The notes under the pieces are model-generated. The model saw nothing but the letters and a program-made list of their open reading frames with translations, did not search any database and was not told where the DNA came from. Below are positions 4,018-5,802 of a stretch of DNA of 5,802 nt, one piece after another; positions within the stretch are counted from its first letter, which is position 1; each line of letters opens with the position of its first letter. The position numbers were made by a program, and so were the translations under genes. The DNA is from Oscillospiraceae bacterium (GTDB taxonomy: Bacteria > Bacillota > Clostridia > Oscillospirales > Ruminococcaceae), in NCBI GenBank assembly GCA_017528675.1, contig JAFXOO010000496.1, positions 1-5,802 of the forward strand. Direction: 5' to 3'.

Positions 4018-5802
4018 TTGGCCTGGCTGATTGCAGCCTGTGCAGCAGCCAGTCTTGCAATCGGCACACGGAACGGCGAGCAGGAAACATAGTCCAGACC
4101 GATCTTGTTGCAGAACTCAACAGAGGACGGGTCGCCGCCATGCTCACCGCAGATACCGCAGTGGAGCTTTGCGTTAACCGGCTTGCCGAGCTTGATTGCC
4201 ATTTCCATGAGCTTGCCGACGCCAGCCTGGTCGAGCTTAGCGAACGGATCAGACTCGAAGATCTTAGCATCGTAGTAAGCGCCCAGGAACTTGCCTGCAT
4301 CGTCACGGGAGAAGCCGTAGGTCATCTGCGTCAGATCGTTGGTACCGAAGCAGAAGAAGTCTGCGTTTGCAGCAATCTCATCAGCGGTCAGGGCAGCTCT
4401 CGGAATCTCGATCATGGTACCGATCTCATACTCAAGCTTTGCGCCAGCCTCTGCGATAACAGCATCAGCAGTAGTCTTTACAATGTCCTTGACATACTTG
4501 AGCTCCTTCACGTCACCTACCAGCGGGATCATGATCTCAGGCTTTACGGTCCAGTCAGCATGCTTCTTCTGTACATTGATTGCAGCCTTGATGACAGCTC
4601 TGGTCTGCATCTTAGCGATTTCCGGATAGGTAACAGCCAGACGGCAGCCACGGTGACCCATCATCGGGTTGAACTCGTGCAGGGAAGCGATGATATTCTT
4701 GATATCCTCAACGGTCTTGCCCTGAGCCTTTGCCAGTGCCTCGATGTCAGCCTCCTCGGTCGGAACGAACTCATGCAGAGGCGGATCCAGGAAACGAATG
4801 GTAACCGGGCAGCCCTCCAGAGCCTCATACAGAGCCTCAAAGTCGCCCTGCTGCATCGGCTCGATCTTTGCCAGAGCAGCCTCACGGCCCTCAACAGTGT
4901 CAGAGCAGATCATCTCACGGAATGCAGCAATTCTGTCAGCCTCGAAGAACATGTGCTCGGTACGGCACAGACCAATACCCTCAGCACCCAGCTCACGAGC
5001 CTTCTTGGCATCAGCCGGGGTATCAGCATTGGTACGAACCTTCATGGTTCTGTACTTGTCAGCCCAGCCCATGATTCTGCCGAACTCGCCGGCGATCTGA
5101 GCATCAACAGTCGGGATAATGCCATCATAGATGTTACCGGTGGTACCGTCGATGGAGATCTCGTCGCCCTCGTGGAAGGTCTTGCCAGCCAGCTCGAACT
5201 TCTTGTTCTCCTCGTCCATCTTGATGTCGCCGCAGCCGGATACGCAGCACTCGCCCATACCACGGGCTACTACAGCAGCGTGAGAGGTCATACCGCCACG
5301 AACGGTCAGGATACCCTGAGCAGCCTTCATACCGGTGATGTCCTCCGGAGAGGTCTCCAGACGAACCAGGATGACCTTCTCGCCCTTTTCGGCCCATGCC
5401 ACTGCATCATCAGCAGTAAATACAACCTTACCGCAGGCAGCGCCAGGAGATGCGCCCAGGCCCTTGCCCAGCGGGGTAGCAGCCTTCAGTGCCTTGGTGT
5501 CGAACTGCGGGTGCAGCAGGGTGTCGAGGTTTCTCGGGTCGATCATTGCAACAGCTTCCTGCTCGGTCTTCATACCCTCATCCACGAGGTCGCAGGCAAT
5601 CTTCAGAGCAGCCTGAGCGGTTCTCTTATCGTTGCGGCACTGCAGCATATACAGCTTGCCCTTCTCTACAGTGAACTCCATATCCTGCATGTCGCGGTAG
5701 TGTGTCTCGAGGGTGTTGCACACGCCGAGGAACTGCTCGTACACTTCAGGAAGGACTTCCTTCATCTTGGAGATCGGCATAGGAGTACGAACGCCGGCGA
5801 CA
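4014..5802 (-). CDS. ppdK: Pyruvate phosphate dikinase, C-terminal two thirds (5' end outside window)
   Basis: PPDK interconverts pyruvate, ATP and phosphate with PEP, AMP and pyrophosphate in the cytoplasm. In anaerobes it serves glycolysis or PEP synthesis. About 595 of the usual 875 or so residues are present, and the frame stays open to the right edge (AGVRTP precedes the Met at 5780, which is internal and not the start). Counting from that Met: the end of the nucleotide-binding domain (1-100); the swivelling domain with GGMTSHAAVVARGMG and phospho-carrier His167; then the PEP/pyruvate TIM barrel with LCRTEHMFF (271-279), NPMMGHRGCR (371-380), GTNDLTQMTYGFSRDD (479-494) and GICGEHGGDPSSVEF with acid/base Cys544. 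The threonine before SHAAV is the residue regulated by PDRP-type (DUF299) proteins in this family. All key residues are intact. An intrinsic terminator follows. The gene is conserved chromosome and marks the edge of the accessory region. Confidence 0.97.
   Translation of the reverse strand, partial: VAGVRTPMPISKMKEVLPEVYEQFLGVCNTLETHYRDMQDMEFTVEKGKLYMLQCRNDKRTAQAALKIACDLVDEGMKTEQEAVAMIDPRNLDTLLHPQFDTKALKAATPLGKGLGASPGAACGKVVFTADDAVAWAEKGEKVILVRLETSPEDITGMKAAQGILTVRGGMTSHAAVVARGMGECCVSGCGDIKMDEENKKFELAGKTFHEGDEISIDGTTGNIYDGIIPTVDAQIAGEFGRIMGWADKYRTMKVRTNADTPADAKKARELGAEGIGLCRTEHMFFEADRIAAFREMICSDTVEGREAALAKIEPMQQGDFEALYEALEGCPVTIRFLDPPLHEFVPTEEADIEALAKAQGKTVEDIKNIIASLHEFNPMMGHRGCRLAVTYPEIAKMQTRAVIKAAINVQKKHADWTVKPEIMIPLVGDVKELKYVKDIVKTTADAVIAEAGAKLEYEIGTMIEIPRAALTADEIAANADFFCFGTNDLTQMTYGFSRDDAGKFLGAYYDAKIFESDPFAKLDQAGVGKLMEMAIKLGKPVNAKLHCGICGEHGGDPSSVEFCNKIGLDYVSCSPFRVPIARLAAAQAAISQAK

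Noticed and set aside
4339..5674. Several plus-strand and alternative-frame open stretches across ppdK
   Set aside because: All lie opposite or out of frame within the strongly conserved ppdK coding sequence and show no motifs or ribosome binding sites.
1..5802. CRISPR array, tRNA or rRNA genes
   Set aside because: No regularly spaced repeats beyond the operator cluster were seen, and no cloverleaf or conserved rRNA segments were recognised by eye.

Overview
The window looks like a stretch of chromosome from a gut-type Firmicute, probably a member of the Clostridia (Ruminococcaceae/Oscillospiraceae-like). This rests on the protein character of the pyruvate phosphate dikinase, the style of the large serine recombinase, the strong AAAGGAG and GGAGG ribosome binding sites, and a mid-range GC content. 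No taxon can be fixed without a search.

Layout, left to right. (1) 47-1978, plus strand: the recombination module of an integrative element. A 65-codon SHOCT-like small gene overlaps by ATGA the start of a large serine recombinase. The recombinase is broken. An inferred deletion of about 70 bases at 826-830 removes the segment between the catalytic and DNA-binding domains and shifts the frame, and a second frameshift lies near 1841-1850. (2) 1985-2013: a GC-rich hairpin between convergent genes. (3) 2021-3676, minus strand: a 551-residue Schlafen/AlbA_2 ATPase-like protein with winged-helix segments at its C-terminus (COG2865 type). It is transcribed from a near-consensus promoter at 3739-3767 embedded in a cluster of TTGC-type palindromes. 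(4) 3847-3915: a 69-base pseudogenised copy of the 3' end of a recombinase, about 90% identical to the end of the recombinase in (1). (5) 3912-3951: an intrinsic terminator for the minus strand. (6) 4014-5802, minus strand: the 3' two thirds of ppdK, a housekeeping gene that runs off the right edge.

How it fits together. The right side is ordinary core chromosome, and the left side is accessory DNA parked just downstream of the ppdK terminator. The AlbA gene with its own promoter sits between two related recombinase 3' ends, as a cargo unit of about 1.94 kb bounded by imperfect direct repeats. The simplest reading is successive insertion or recombination of related serine-recombinase elements at the same spot, followed by decay of the recombinases while the tightly regulated AlbA gene stayed intact. 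The most interesting part is the AlbA gene and its operator-dense promoter. The rest is a recognisable, decaying mobile element and a normal metabolic gene.
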